From positions 1,631,001 to 1,695,000 of the forward strand of contig NZ_CP150661.1 of assembly GCF_038024105.1 (NCBI RefSeq): a stretch of 64,000 nucleotides of DNA, in the 5' to 3' direction. The position numbers were made by a program, and so were the translations under genes. The DNA is from Polaribacter butkevichii. Its GTDB lineage: Bacteria; Bacteroidota; Bacteroidia; Flavobacteriales; Flavobacteriaceae. Below, piece after piece: positions 17,547 to 26,552 of this stretch (the stretch's first letter is position 1; the number at the start of each line of letters is the position of its first letter). Below the pieces are notes generated by a model. It worked only from the letters and a program-made list of their open reading frames with translations, searched no databases and had not been told where the DNA came from.

Positions 17547-18374
17547 CTATCTTAAATTAAACTTCTGTTGCAAAGCTTGTAACTTTTCGGCGTCAGACAT
17601 TTTCTTTTTTGGTGCTGTCATTCTTTCTTTAATTTCTTTTAACACCTTTTTAGTGTATAAAGGAAAATCTGCATTTTGCATCCAATTATTATACCCTGGG
17701 TTTTCTTTAAACACCTCTTCTACCGTTCTTCCTTTGTATTTTCCGAAAGAAAAAATCTCTTGCTTTTTATCATTCATTAGAATAAAACCAGCAAAATCTG
17801 CTCGTTCTCCGTGTGTAGAATATGCACTTAAAGCATCCACAGAATTTTCTATATCATCATACTTATCTAATTGTGCTAATAAAATTTCGTAAGTTGCATT
17901 GGTATCTGCTTCTGCTCCATGTGCTCCTTCTAATTCTTTACCACAATAAAATTGGTAACCCGCACTTAAAGTTCTTTGTTCTTTTTTATGAAAAATAACT
18001 TGTACATCAATTGCTTTTCTATTTTTCATATCAAAGTCAATTCCTGCACGCATTAATTCTTCTGCTAATAAAGGAATATCAAATCGGTTAGAATTAAAAC
18101 CTGCCAAATCAGAATCTGCAATCATTTCATTAATCTTAGGAGCCAATTCTTTAAATGTAGGTTCTGCTGCTACTTTTTCATTGGTAATACCGTGTACATC
18201 TATAGATTCTTGTGGAATTTTTATTTCTGGATTTACCAACCATGTTTTACTTTCTTTGTTTCCGTTTGGAAACACTTTTAAAATGGCTATTTCTACAATT
18301 TTATCGGTTGCAATATTTACCCCTGTTGTTTCTAAATCGAAAAATACGATTGGTTTTGTTAAATTTAAATTCAT
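17547..18374 (-). CDS. DnaQ-like 3'-5' exonuclease with C-terminal DUF3820-like motif
   Basis: A 275-residue DEDDh-type exonuclease. VFFDLETTG at 10-18 gives the first Asp-Glu pair, FNSNRFDIPLL near 94-104 gives the second Asp, and HGAEADTNA near 152-160 gives the catalytic His and last Asp. Residues about 205-235 contain FSFGKYKGRTVEEV...GYNNWM, matching the small DUF3820 (quorum-sensing regulator/Gly-Lys-Tyr) motif. It is a soluble enzyme that trims DNA or RNA 3' ends; it lacks the polymerase-binding tail seen in DnaQ, so it may be a stand-alone nuclease rather than the replicative proofreader. Confidence 0.82.
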   Translation of the reverse strand: MNLNLTKPIVFFDLETTGVNIATDKIVEIAILKVFPNGNKESKTWLVNPEIKIPQESIDVHGITNEKVAAEPTFKELAPKINEMIADSDLAGFNSNRFDIPLLAEELMRAGIDFDMKNRKAIDVQVIFHKKEQRTLSAGYQFYCGKELEGAHGAEADTNATYEILLAQLDKYDDIENSVDALSAYSTHGERADFAGFILMNDKKQEIFSFGKYKGRTVEEVFKENPGYNNWMQNADFPLYTKKVLKEIKERMTAPKKKMSDAEKLQALQQKFNLR

Positions 18375-18473
18375 TCCTCTAGTTCTTATTTTTTTAGGTT
18401 ATAAAGCTTTTTAAGTTGAAATTCTGTTTCCAAAATTGTACAACTTTTAAACGTTCTACTTTATAACTATTAT

Positions 18474-19331
18474 TTATTCGTTATTTAATTGTTTTTTAAA
18501 TTCGGCTACCTGACCCTGTATTTTTGCAGGAAGTGAAGGCTCTTTAAAATTATATTTTTCTAATTCTTCTAATACAATATCTGCTAAAATAAATCTTGCT
18601 GTTGGTTTATCATCCGCAGGAATTACAAACCAAGGCGCATTTTCTGTAGAAGTTCTATTTAATAAATCTTGATAACAAAACTGATACTTGTCCCAAAGTT
18701 TACGTTCTTTTAAATCGCCTGCAGAAAATTTCCAATTCTTAGCTGGTAAATTCAATCTTCGTAACAACCTACTTTTTTGCTCTTCTTTAGATAAATTTAA
18801 AAAGAATTTTAAAACAATGGTTCCGCTATCAACAATATGCTTTTCAAAAGCATTGATTCTATCCATTCTGTTATGAAAAAAATCATCATTGATATCTTCT
18901 AAAGTATTTATGGTGGGTAGATTTTCTCCAAAAACATATTCAGGATGCACTCTAGTTACCAACACATTTTCATAATGTGTTCTATTAAAAACGCCAATTT
19001 TACCTTTTGCCGGAAGCGCAATATAATGCCTCCACAAAAAATCGTGCTTTAATTCTAACTCCGTAGGCACTTTAAAACTATGAACCTCTACTCCACGTGC
19101 ATTTACATCTTTAAAAACCTCTCTAATTAAGCTGTCTTTACCAGAAGTATCCATTCCTTGCAAGCAAATTAGCATACTATATTTGCCCTCTGCATACATG
19201 GTATCCTGAATTTTACTTAGCTTTTTTCTTATTTTCTTAAGCTTTTTATCTGCCTTTTCAACTACTTCTTTTGTATTAAAATCAGCAAGTTGAATGTTAT
19301 TTTTTACTTTGTATTTACCTTTGTCTAGCAT
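18474..19331 (-). CDS. Polyphosphate kinase 2 family protein
   Basis: A 285-residue PPK2 protein, which transfers phosphate between polyphosphate and nucleotides. It has the Walker A-like GMDTSGKDS at 59-67, FNRTHYENVLVTRVHPE from 115 containing the Walker B-like FNR/S region, and lid-like basic residues (KSRLLRRL near 170). The single PPK2 domain and N-terminal helical lead are typical. Whether it works on AMP, ADP or GDP cannot be told. The gene stands alone, with about 180 bases of spacer upstream. Confidence 0.86.
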   Translation of the reverse strand: MLDKGKYKVKNNIQLADFNTKEVVEKADKKLKKIRKKLSKIQDTMYAEGKYSMLICLQGMDTSGKDSLIREVFKDVNARGVEVHSFKVPTELELKHDFLWRHYIALPAKGKIGVFNRTHYENVLVTRVHPEYVFGENLPTINTLEDINDDFFHNRMDRINAFEKHIVDSGTIVLKFFLNLSKEEQKSRLLRRLNLPAKNWKFSAGDLKERKLWDKYQFCYQDLLNRTSTENAPWFVIPADDKPTARFILADIVLEELEKYNFKEPSLPAKIQGQVAEFKKQLNNE

Positions 19332-19503
19332 CCTTTTAAATATTTTTTAAAGATAGATAAAATCATGATTTCACCTTGAATTTTAACGGCATTTTCTAAT
19401 AATTATATTCACAATCTAGTCTTCTTCTAAAATTAAAAAAAATAAAATATTTAAATCATAATTTTAGCATAAAGTTATTTATTTATTAACCTTTAAAATT
19501 TGT

Positions 19504-19511
19504 TATTTTTG
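19504..19511 (+). promoter_or_regulatory. -7 box (TATTTTTG) 4 nt before an ATG
   Basis: An exact TAnnTTTG match separated by CCAC from the ATG at 19516, again implying an mRNA that starts at the AUG. A weak -33 candidate TTTA lies 18 bases upstream. Confidence 0.5.
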
Positions 19512-19515
19512 CCAC

Positions 19516-21072
19516 ATGGTAAAAGAAATTCAACTTCGAGTAAATTTAATAGAAGAACGTAAAGAAAACATTCTTTTATACAAAGCTTCTAAACAATTAA
19601 GCCTTGATAAAAGTGAAATTTCTGCCGTAAAAGTACTCCGTAAATCTATAGATGCTCGTAAAAAAGACATCATTTTTAATTATAAAGTTGCGGTTTATAT
19701 CAATGAAAATATTCCAGAAAAGTCTGATTATATTTTTGAATACAAAGATGTTTCTAATGCCAAAGAAATACATATTATTGGTTTTGGTCCTGCAGGAATG
19801 TACGCTGCATTGCGTTGTATAGAATTAGGTTACAAACCTGTAGTTTTAGAACGCGGTAAAAACGTACAAGATAGAAGACGAGATTTAAAAGCGATTAATC
19901 AAGATCATTTTGTAAATGAAGATTCTAATTATTGTTTTGGAGAAGGTGGTGCAGGTACTTATTCTGATGGTAAACTCTACACGCGTTCTCTAAAACGTGG
20001 CGATGTTCGTAGAATTTTCGAAAACCTAGTGTATCACGGAGCTACAGAACAAATTTTGGTAGATGCGCATCCACATATCGGAACGAATAAATTACCTAAA
20101 ATTATCGAAAACATTCGTGAGAACATTTTAAAATATGGAGGCGAAATTCATTTTGAGACTCGTGTTACAGATTTTACGGTAAAGAATAATAAATTACAAG
20201 CAATTCAATTAAAGAATGGAACTGAAATGGCTGTTAACTCGGTTATTTTGGCAACAGGTCATTCTGCAAGAGACATATACGAATTACTACATAAAAAAGA
20301 AATTGCATTAAAAGCAAAATCTTTTGCTATGGGTGTTCGTGTAGAACATCCACAAGAAATTATAGACCAGATTCAATATCATTGTTCGGGAGAAAGAGAC
20401 GAACTTTTACCTGCTGCTGCTTATAGTTTGGTGCATCAAGTAAATAACAGAGGCGTATATTCTTTTTGTATGTGTCCTGGTGGATTTATTGTACCTGCGG
20501 CTACTGCCAATGGAGAAGTTGTTGTAAACGGAATGTCTCCTTCTCGAAGAAATAACCGTTTTGCAAATTCGGGAATTGTTGTTGAATTAGATATTGATAA
20601 AGATTTTAAAAAATACGAGGAATTTGGAGCGCTTAAAGGATTAGAGTTTCAGAAAGATCTAGAAAAAATAGCGTTTTTTGCTGGAGGAAGAACACAAACG
20701 GCTCCTGCACAGAGATTGGTAGATTTTGTAGACGGAAAATTATCTACAGATTTAAATGATTGTTCTTATCAACCCGGACTAAAATCGGCTCCTTTGCATT
20801 CTTTATTGCCTAAAATTATTGGTAGTAGATTGCGTAAAGGTTTTGCTGCATTCGGACAAAAAATGCATGGTTATTATACCAATGAAGCAAATGTTATTGG
20901 GGTAGAATCTAGAACTTCATCACCCGTAAACATCCCTAGAAAAGAAAATTTAGAACACACAGAAATAGAAGGACTGTTTCCTTGTGGTGAAGGTGGTGGT
21001 TATGCAGGCGGAATTGTTTCTGCTGCTATGGATGGAGAACGATGTGCAGAAGCGGCAATTGCAAAATTTTAA
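19516..21072 (+). CDS. FAD/NAD(P)-dependent oxidoreductase
   Basis: A 518-residue flavoprotein. An N-terminal region of about 80 residues (VNLIEERKENILLYKASKQL) precedes the dinucleotide-binding fold IIGFGPAGMYAALR, in which GxGxxG is Gly89, Gly91 and Gly94. FGEGGAGTYSDGKLYTR near residue 140 and GLFPCGEGGGYAGGI near 490 are the conserved FAD-binding loops of this BFD-like/HI0933-like oxidoreductase family. Its reaction is unknown. The start codon is 4 nt from a consensus -7 box. Downstream, after 57 bases, is the RimK trio. Confidence 0.75.
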   Translation: MVKEIQLRVNLIEERKENILLYKASKQLSLDKSEISAVKVLRKSIDARKKDIIFNYKVAVYINENIPEKSDYIFEYKDVSNAKEIHIIGFGPAGMYAALRCIELGYKPVVLERGKNVQDRRRDLKAINQDHFVNEDSNYCFGEGGAGTYSDGKLYTRSLKRGDVRRIFENLVYHGATEQILVDAHPHIGTNKLPKIIENIRENILKYGGEIHFETRVTDFTVKNNKLQAIQLKNGTEMAVNSVILATGHSARDIYELLHKKEIALKAKSFAMGVRVEHPQEIIDQIQYHCSGERDELLPAAAYSLVHQVNNRGVYSFCMCPGGFIVPAATANGEVVVNGMSPSRRNNRFANSGIVVELDIDKDFKKYEEFGALKGLEFQKDLEKIAFFAGGRTQTAPAQRLVDFVDGKLSTDLNDCSYQPGLKSAPLHSLLPKIIGSRLRKGFAAFGQKMHGYYTNEANVIGVESRTSSPVNIPRKENLEHTEIEGLFPCGEGGGYAGGIVSAAMDGERCAEAAIAKF

Positions 21073-21129
21073 AACTTTTTCTTTATTAATGAATAAGTAT
21101 CTGTAATTTTACTTCTTAATATATTACGA

Positions 21130-21567
21130 ATGAAAATTACAATTGGCAGAATTGACAAAGCTGATTTCCCTGAATTAATTTTAGAAGATATTGATGTAAA
21201 AATTGATTCAGGCGCTTATACGTCATCAATTCATTGTTCAAACATTGAAGAAATCACTGTAAATACTGAAAAATTTATTAGATTTACATTATTAGATCCT
21301 GAACACCCTTTTTATAACAACAAAGAGTTTTCCACTAAAAAATATGCTTCTAAATTGGTTAAAAGCTCTAATGGTATTTCTGAAAAGAGATTTATGATTG
21401 AGACAGAGATCATTATGTTTAATATGAATTTTCCAATTCATTTAACATTAAGTGAACGTAAAGACATGACTTTTCCTGTATTATTGGGAAGAAAATTTTT
21501 AAATCATAAATTTTTAATAGATACAACTATGAAAGATTTATCATACAAATTAAAAAACAAAATATAA
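21130..21567 (+). CDS. Retropepsin-like (PF05618) putative ATP-dependent zinc protease partner of RimK
   Basis: A 145-residue protein with the aspartic-protease-type loop [12 protein letters not shown], Asp26-Ser-Gly-Ala matching D-T/S-G-A. The second half contains [10 protein letters not shown], the typical LLGRxFL signature of PF05618. The name zinc protease is historical; the fold is a single-domain retropepsin. Its stop overlaps the rimK start (TAATG), so translation is coupled. The family typically travels with RimK and probably acts on the tail RimK makes, which is inferred from the conserved neighbourhood. Confidence 0.8.
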   Translation: MKITIGRIDKADFPELILEDIDVKIDSGAYTSSIHCSNIEEITVNTEKFIRFTLLDPEHPFYNNKEFSTKKYASKLVKSSNGISEKRFMIETEIIMFNMNFPIHLTLSERKDMTFPVLLGRKFLNHKFLIDTTMKDLSYKLKNKI

Positions 21568-22442
21568 TGAGAATTGTAATTCTTTCTAGAAACCCCAAAT
21601 TGTATTCAACTAGAAGATTGGTAGAAGCCGCTGAAAAAAGAGGTCATGACGTAATGGTGGTTGATCATTTAAAGTGTAATATCGAAATTGAAAAAAAAGC
21701 ACCGAAAATATTTTATAAAGGAGAGTATTTAGAAAATATTGATGCTATTATACCTAGAATTGGAGCTTCTGTTACTTTTTATGGAACAGCTGTTATTCGT
21801 CAGTTTGAAATGATGAAAGTATTTTCTGCCGTTTCTTCTCAAGCTTTAGTAAAATCTAGAGATAAATTAAGCAGCTTGCAAATTTTAGCAAGAGCTGGTG
21901 TTGGTTTACCAAAAACCGTATTTACCAACTACACAAAAGATGTAGAACATGTGGTTGAATCTGTAGGAGGAGCACCATTAATTTTAAAATTATTAGAAGG
22001 CACACAAGGTTTAGGTGTTGTTTTAGCAGAAACCAAAAATGCAGCAACTTCTGTTTTAGAGGCTTTTAATGGTTTGGGTGCAAGAGTTATTGCACAAGAA
22101 TTTATTAAAGAAGCTGGTGGTGCAGATATTAGAGCTTTTGTGGTAGACGGAAAAGTAATTGGTGCCATGAAACGCCAAGGTAAAGAAGGAGAATTCCGTT
22201 CTAACTTACATAGAGGTGGTAATGCAACTGTTATAGAATTAACAGATGAAGAAGAGAAAACAGCTTTAAAAGCAACAAAAGCCTTAGGTTTAGGGGTTGC
22301 TGGTGTAGATATGTTACAATCTTCTAAAGGTCCTTTAGTTTTAGAAGTAAATTCTTCTCCTGGTTTAGAAGGTATTGAAATCGCTACAGGTAAAAATATT
22401 GCCAAAGAAATCATTCGTTATTTAGAAATTCATGTCGAATAA
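21567..22442 (+). CDS. rimK: RimK-type alpha-L-glutamate ligase (ATP-grasp)
   Basis: A 291-residue ATP-grasp ligase of RimK type. In E. coli RimK adds glutamates to the C-terminus of ribosomal protein S6 and makes poly-alpha-glutamate. Visible features are [17 protein letters not shown] at the start (preATP-grasp domain), [13 protein letters not shown] near 142-154 (glycine loop over ATP), [26 protein letters not shown] near 175-200, and [23 protein letters not shown] near 248 with the Mg-binding Glu/Asn. The real substrate here is untested. It is the middle gene of a coupled trio (1-base overlap upstream, 11-base downstream). Confidence 0.9.
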   Translation: MRIVILSRNPKLYSTRRLVEAAEKRGHDVMVVDHLKCNIEIEKKAPKIFYKGEYLENIDAIIPRIGASVTFYGTAVIRQFEMMKVFSAVSSQALVKSRDKLSSLQILARAGVGLPKTVFTNYTKDVEHVVESVGGAPLILKLLEGTQGLGVVLAETKNAATSVLEAFNGLGARVIAQEFIKEAGGADIRAFVVDGKVIGAMKRQGKEGEFRSNLHRGGNATVIELTDEEEKTALKATKALGLGVAGVDMLQSSKGPLVLEVNSSPGLEGIEIATGKNIAKEIIRYLEIHVE

Positions 22443-23382
22443 ACCATTTGTTCTTTTAGGAAAAGTAATTCCTTTAGGAAAACGCACCGTTTTAGATTTA
22501 GAAGTAGCAAAATTACACACAAGAACTACTGTAAAGGTTCCTATAATTATAGAGCGTTCCCAAAATCCGGGACCCGTGGTTTTATTACTAGCGGGTATTC
22601 ATGGTGATGAAACAAATGGTGTTGGAATTATTAGAGAAATCATCAATTTAAAGATTAACAAGCCCAAAAACGGAACCATTATTTGTATTCCTGTTTTTAA
22701 TATTTTTGGCTATTTAATTCAGACTCGAGAATTTCCTGACGGACGAGATTTAAATAGAATGTTTCCTGGGTCTGCAAGTGGTTCTCTAGCCAGCCAATTT
22801 GCCTATCAATTTACAAAAGAAATTGCCCCGATTGTAGATTATGTTATTGATTTTCATACCGGAGGAGGAGATCGTGATAATATTGCACAGATAAGATGTA
22901 GTGAAGAAGATGAAAAAGCTTTAGAATTGGCCAAGGTTTTTAACCCGCCAATGATTGTTTTTTCTGAAAACATTAAAAAATCGTTAAGAGATACGTTACA
23001 TAAAATGGGTAAAACGGTTTTACTTTTTGAAGGAGGAAAAACGAAAGAACTAAACCCTACTATTATTAACGAAGGTGTAAACGGAACTAAAAACGTATTA
23101 ATTCGTTTAGGTTTAATCGAAGGAGAAATCACCGTTAGGGCAACACCAATATTTGTACATAAAGCAAAATGGATAAGAGCTTTAGATTCTGGAATGTTTA
23201 AAATTAGAGTTGCAAACGGAAGTTTTGTAAAAAAGAAAGAAGTTTTAGGCGTTATTCAAGACCCTTTTGGTGAATTTAAAAAGAAAGTTTATGCTCCTTT
23301 TGATTGTCATATTTTCTGTATCAATAAAACACCTATTGTAAATAAAGGAGATGCTTTATTTCATGTGAGCATAGAAGAATAA
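22432..23382 (+). CDS. Succinylglutamate desuccinylase/aspartoacylase family zinc carboxypeptidase
   Basis: A 316-residue M14-like zinc hydrolase. GIHGDETNG contains His57 and Glu60 (the HxxE zinc ligands), [10 protein letters not shown] near residue 105 carries the substrate-binding Arg/Asn, and DFHTGG near 142 has the third zinc ligand. The last 80 residues form a beta domain typical of the AstE/AspA family. It starts 11 bases inside rimK. In such trios it may hydrolyse an amide made or modified by RimK; this is inferred from position, not shown by the sequence. Confidence 0.85.
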   Translation: MSNKPFVLLGKVIPLGKRTVLDLEVAKLHTRTTVKVPIIIERSQNPGPVVLLLAGIHGDETNGVGIIREIINLKINKPKNGTIICIPVFNIFGYLIQTREFPDGRDLNRMFPGSASGSLASQFAYQFTKEIAPIVDYVIDFHTGGGDRDNIAQIRCSEEDEKALELAKVFNPPMIVFSENIKKSLRDTLHKMGKTVLLFEGGKTKELNPTIINEGVNGTKNVLIRLGLIEGEITVRATPIFVHKAKWIRALDSGMFKIRVANGSFVKKKEVLGVIQDPFGEFKKKVYAPFDCHIFCINKTPIVNKGDALFHVSIEE

Positions 23383-23436
23383 TCTATGTATTTTTCTAAT
23401 TGATACAAAAGCCAATACATTTTTAACTACAAAATA

Positions 23437-23476
23437 AAAAACCATTTCAATTTTATTGAAATGGTTTCTTTTTTTT
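23437..23476 (+). terminator. Intrinsic terminator of the retropepsin-rimK-aspartoacylase operon
   Basis: AAACCATTTCAA (23439-23450) pairs with TTGAAATGGTTT (23456-23467), a 12-bp stem with a 5-nt loop, followed by CTTTTTTTTT. It lies 55 bases after the stop at 23382. Confidence 0.85.
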
Positions 23477-23511
23477 AAAAAGGCTGTATATTAGAGCAAA
23501 ATTTTTAATAG

Positions 23512-24879
23512 ATGTTATCCAAATTTCTTCCTAGTATTGTAATAAATAAAATTATAAGAAAAACTACGCTCTTTTTTTTATTTATTACCCTGTCAATTTC
23601 CGCCCAAACGGATCAAAAAATTTACGATATTATAAATACTATTTCTGCGGATAGAATTAAAGCGGATATAAAAACATTAACCGAGTTTGGCACAAGAAAT
23701 ACGTTTTCTGATACAATTTCTACAACTCGAGGAATTGGAGCAGCAAGACGTTGGATAAAATCTGAATTTGATGCAATTTCCAATAACTGCAACAACTGTA
23801 TAAGTACTTTTTATCAAAAGGATTTTGTTACTAAAGAGGGCAATAGAAGAGTTCCTCATGATGCTTGGATAGTAAATGTTGTAGCGATTCAAAAAGGAAC
23901 AAAATACCCAAATAACTATATTATTATGAGTGGAGATATTGATTCTCGTGCAAGTGATACAATGGATTTTACAACAGACGCTCCTGGTGCAAATGACAAT
24001 GCTTCTGGAATGGCAGGTACTATAGAAGCTGCAAGAGTGTTAAGTAAATATCAATTTGAAAGCAGTATTGTTTATGTTGGTCTTTCTGGCGAAGAACAAG
24101 GTTTATTTGGTGGAGCAGGTTTGGCAAAATATGCAAAAGAAAAAGGTTGGGATATTATTGGCGTTTTAAACAATGATATGATTGGAAATATAAAAGGGGT
24201 AGATGGTGTAATTGACAATCGTAGTTTTAGAATTTTCTCGGAACCTGTGCCTGCAAATGAAACTGAAAAACAGCGTAACATGCGTAGATTTTATGGTGGT
24301 GAAGTAGATGGAATTTCTAGACAATTAGCAAGATATATTCACAAAAATGTAAAAACATATATGCCAGAAATGAATCCGATGATGATTTATAGATTGGATA
24401 GATTTGGACGTGGAGGACATCACAGACCTTTTAATGACTTAGGCTTTGCAGGAATTAGAATTATGGAAGCCCACGAAAACTACACCCAACAACATCAAAA
24501 TATTAGAACCGAAAACGGTATAAAATACGGGGATACTTTTGAGCATGTAAATTTTGAGTATGCAAAAAAATTGACTGCAGTAAACGCCATTACAATGGCC
24601 AATTTAGCATGGGCTCCAGAAGCGCCAAAAGAAGTAGCTATTGGAGGAATTGTACAAGCTTCTGTAAAGTTAAAATGGAACAAAGTTGATGGCGCTAAAG
24701 GATATAAAATTTACTGGAGAGACACAACTTCTCCCACTTGGGATAATTCTAGATATATAGAAACCAACGAGTTTACTTTAGATGGAATTGTGATAGATAA
24801 TTTCTTTTTTGGTATTGCTGCTATTGGAGAGAATGGACACGAAAGTGTAGTTGTTTTCCCTAATAAAATTTTAAGATAA
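23512..24879 (+). CDS. M28 family zinc peptidase with C-terminal fibronectin-like domain
   Basis: A 455-residue secreted peptidase. The N-terminus has an extended signal peptide (cleavage near SAQ, residue 32). M28 motifs: GDIDSR near 144 (Asp replaces the usual first His ligand), GANDNASGM near 157, GEEQGLFGG near 193 with the catalytic Glu and metal-binding Glu, NNDMIGN near 222, and AHEN near 322 for the last His. The C-terminal ~85 residues look like a fibronectin type III fold (WNKVDGAKGYKIYWRD). It is probably an exported or surface aminopeptidase. The next gene follows after 5 bases. Confidence 0.82.
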   Translation: MLSKFLPSIVINKIIRKTTLFFLFITLSISAQTDQKIYDIINTISADRIKADIKTLTEFGTRNTFSDTISTTRGIGAARRWIKSEFDAISNNCNNCISTFYQKDFVTKEGNRRVPHDAWIVNVVAIQKGTKYPNNYIIMSGDIDSRASDTMDFTTDAPGANDNASGMAGTIEAARVLSKYQFESSIVYVGLSGEEQGLFGGAGLAKYAKEKGWDIIGVLNNDMIGNIKGVDGVIDNRSFRIFSEPVPANETEKQRNMRRFYGGEVDGISRQLARYIHKNVKTYMPEMNPMMIYRLDRFGRGGHHRPFNDLGFAGIRIMEAHENYTQQHQNIRTENGIKYGDTFEHVNFEYAKKLTAVNAITMANLAWAPEAPKEVAIGGIVQASVKLKWNKVDGAKGYKIYWRDTTSPTWDNSRYIETNEFTLDGIVIDNFFFGIAAIGENGHESVVVFPNKILR

Positions 24880-24884
24880 TAAAT

Positions 24885-25652
24885 ATGAAAACAATAATTA
24901 AAAGTCTATTTGCCCTTAGTTTTATCTTTTTACTTTTTAGTTGCACTAAAGATAAAAAGAATGAAGTTTTAGTTTTAGGAACGATACATGGTAGTCATTT
25001 AACTTCAGAAGAATATTCTATAGAAAAACTAACTAAACTAATTCAAGAAATTAAACCTGATCTAATTTTAACTGAAATTCCGCCAAATAGATTTGAAGAA
25101 GCGATGGAAGGTTTTAAAAGAGATGATTCTATTTCAGAACCTAGAGTTTCTCGTTTTCCAGAATATACAGAAGTCATTTTTCCGCTATCAAAAACTATGG
25201 ATTTTGAAATTATACCAACTGCAGGTTGGTCTGCTTCTATGGCAATAGAACGTCAACAAAAATTAAGAGCCATTAGCAGAGATACTTTACGGAAATCTGA
25301 TTGGAAACAATACAGAGAAGCTAATAGAAAATCTGATTCTATTATGGCTATTACAGGTAACAGAAATGACCCTTATTTTATACACACCAATACGTATGAT
25401 AGTATTTCTAATATTGGATTAGGAACTTATAACAGACTTTTTAATGAAGAATTAGGTCTTGGTGGTTGGGACAATATTAATATTGCACATTATTGGAATA
25501 TTGAAAAAATTTTACAGAAATATAAGTATCAAAATAAACGTATTTTAATTACTTATGGTGCCGGACATAAAGCTTGGTTTCTAAAAGAATTAAGAAAACG
25601 TGATGATATAACGCTATTAGAATTAAAGCCTTTTTTAGATGAATTAAAATAA
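24885..25652 (+). CDS. TIKI/TraB/GumN-like lipoprotein (DUF5694 type)
   Basis: A 255-residue lipoprotein: hydrophobic lead, then LLFSC with the lipidated Cys at residue 20. VLVLGTIHGSH at 28-38 and LILTEIPP near 60 match the GxxH...E pattern of the EreA/TraB/TIKI superfamily (metal-dependent peptidase-like), and YGAGHKAWFL near 224-233 holds the C-terminal conserved GxGH. The function is unknown. It follows the peptidase gene by 5 bases and so may share its transcript. It converges on the fructokinase-like gene with a 9-base gap and no visible terminator. Confidence 0.7.
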   Translation: MKTIIKSLFALSFIFLLFSCTKDKKNEVLVLGTIHGSHLTSEEYSIEKLTKLIQEIKPDLILTEIPPNRFEEAMEGFKRDDSISEPRVSRFPEYTEVIFPLSKTMDFEIIPTAGWSASMAIERQQKLRAISRDTLRKSDWKQYREANRKSDSIMAITGNRNDPYFIHTNTYDSISNIGLGTYNRLFNEELGLGGWDNINIAHYWNIEKILQKYKYQNKRILITYGAGHKAWFLKELRKRDDITLLELKPFLDELK

Positions 25653-25661
25653 TTGAATAAA

Positions 25662-26543
25662 TTATACTCTGCTAAAATCTAAAATTTCTTTTTCTGTTAT
25701 TATAGGATTTGCCCCTTCTTTTTCGGCAACCAATGCTCCTACTGCACAAGCAAAATCAATTGCTTTTTGTGGTGATGCACCATTTATTAATTTACTTATT
25801 AATGATGCTAAAAAAGAATCTCCAGATCCAATAGTATCTTTTACTTTAATTTTATAACCACTGTTATAATACAACTGATGATCATATAATAAAACAGCAC
25901 CATGTTCTCCTTTGGTAACACATATATGTGCTGTTTTAGTTTTTTCTGCTATAAAATGGATGTTTTGTTCTAAATTATGAAACGGAGAGCCTAAAAAATC
26001 ACTTATCTCATACAATTCGTCATCGTTAAATTTGATGAAGTTTGCTTTATGCATCAACTCTAATAAAAGCTCTTTTGCGTAAAAAGGTGCTCTTAAATTC
26101 ACATCAAAAATAGCATATTTTGCATAATCTAAAAGTTGAAATAATGTGTTTTTAGAAACAGCATCTCTAGTTATTAAACTTCCAAAAACAAAAGCATCAG
26201 CTTGTTTTACCATTTCTGATGATTTTGCTGTAAATAGAATTTTATCCCAAGCTTTCGGATGCACAATTTTATAAGTTGCTGCACCTTTTTTGTTTAAGGT
26301 TACGGCAACTTCCCCTGTATTAAAATCTTCTAAAACTTCAACAGCCTCTGTATTTATTTTTAAATCATTGATGTATTTTAAAATCTTTTTACCTAAAACA
26401 TCATTACCAATAGCGCTAATCATGGCAACATCATTGTTAAAAGATTTTAAACGAACGGCAACATTTAAAGGGGCTCCTCCTATTTTTTTATGATTAGGAA
26501 AAACATCCCATAAAACTTCACCAAAACATACAATTTTAGACAT
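25662..26543 (-). CDS. PfkB-family carbohydrate kinase, probable fructokinase
   Basis: A 293-residue ribokinase-fold sugar kinase. The N-terminal loop CFGEVLWDVFPNHKKIGGAPLN (split by its Gly-Gly sugar-binding turn) is the fructokinase type, and DTIGSGDSFLASL near 233-245 is the PfkB signature with the catalytic Asp and anion hole. CVTKGEHGAVLL near 198 is the ATP-side strand. It probably phosphorylates fructose to fructose 6-phosphate. It is the last gene of a minus-strand trio with a sucrose-phosphate-synthase-like enzyme and a phosphatase-glycosidase; that context supports fructose as substrate. Confidence 0.85.
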   Translation of the reverse strand: MSKIVCFGEVLWDVFPNHKKIGGAPLNVAVRLKSFNNDVAMISAIGNDVLGKKILKYINDLKINTEAVEVLEDFNTGEVAVTLNKKGAATYKIVHPKAWDKILFTAKSSEMVKQADAFVFGSLITRDAVSKNTLFQLLDYAKYAIFDVNLRAPFYAKELLLELMHKANFIKFNDDELYEISDFLGSPFHNLEQNIHFIAEKTKTAHICVTKGEHGAVLLYDHQLYYNSGYKIKVKDTIGSGDSFLASLISKLINGASPQKAIDFACAVGALVAEKEGANPIITEKEILDFSRV

Positions 26544-26552
26544 ACATAGATT

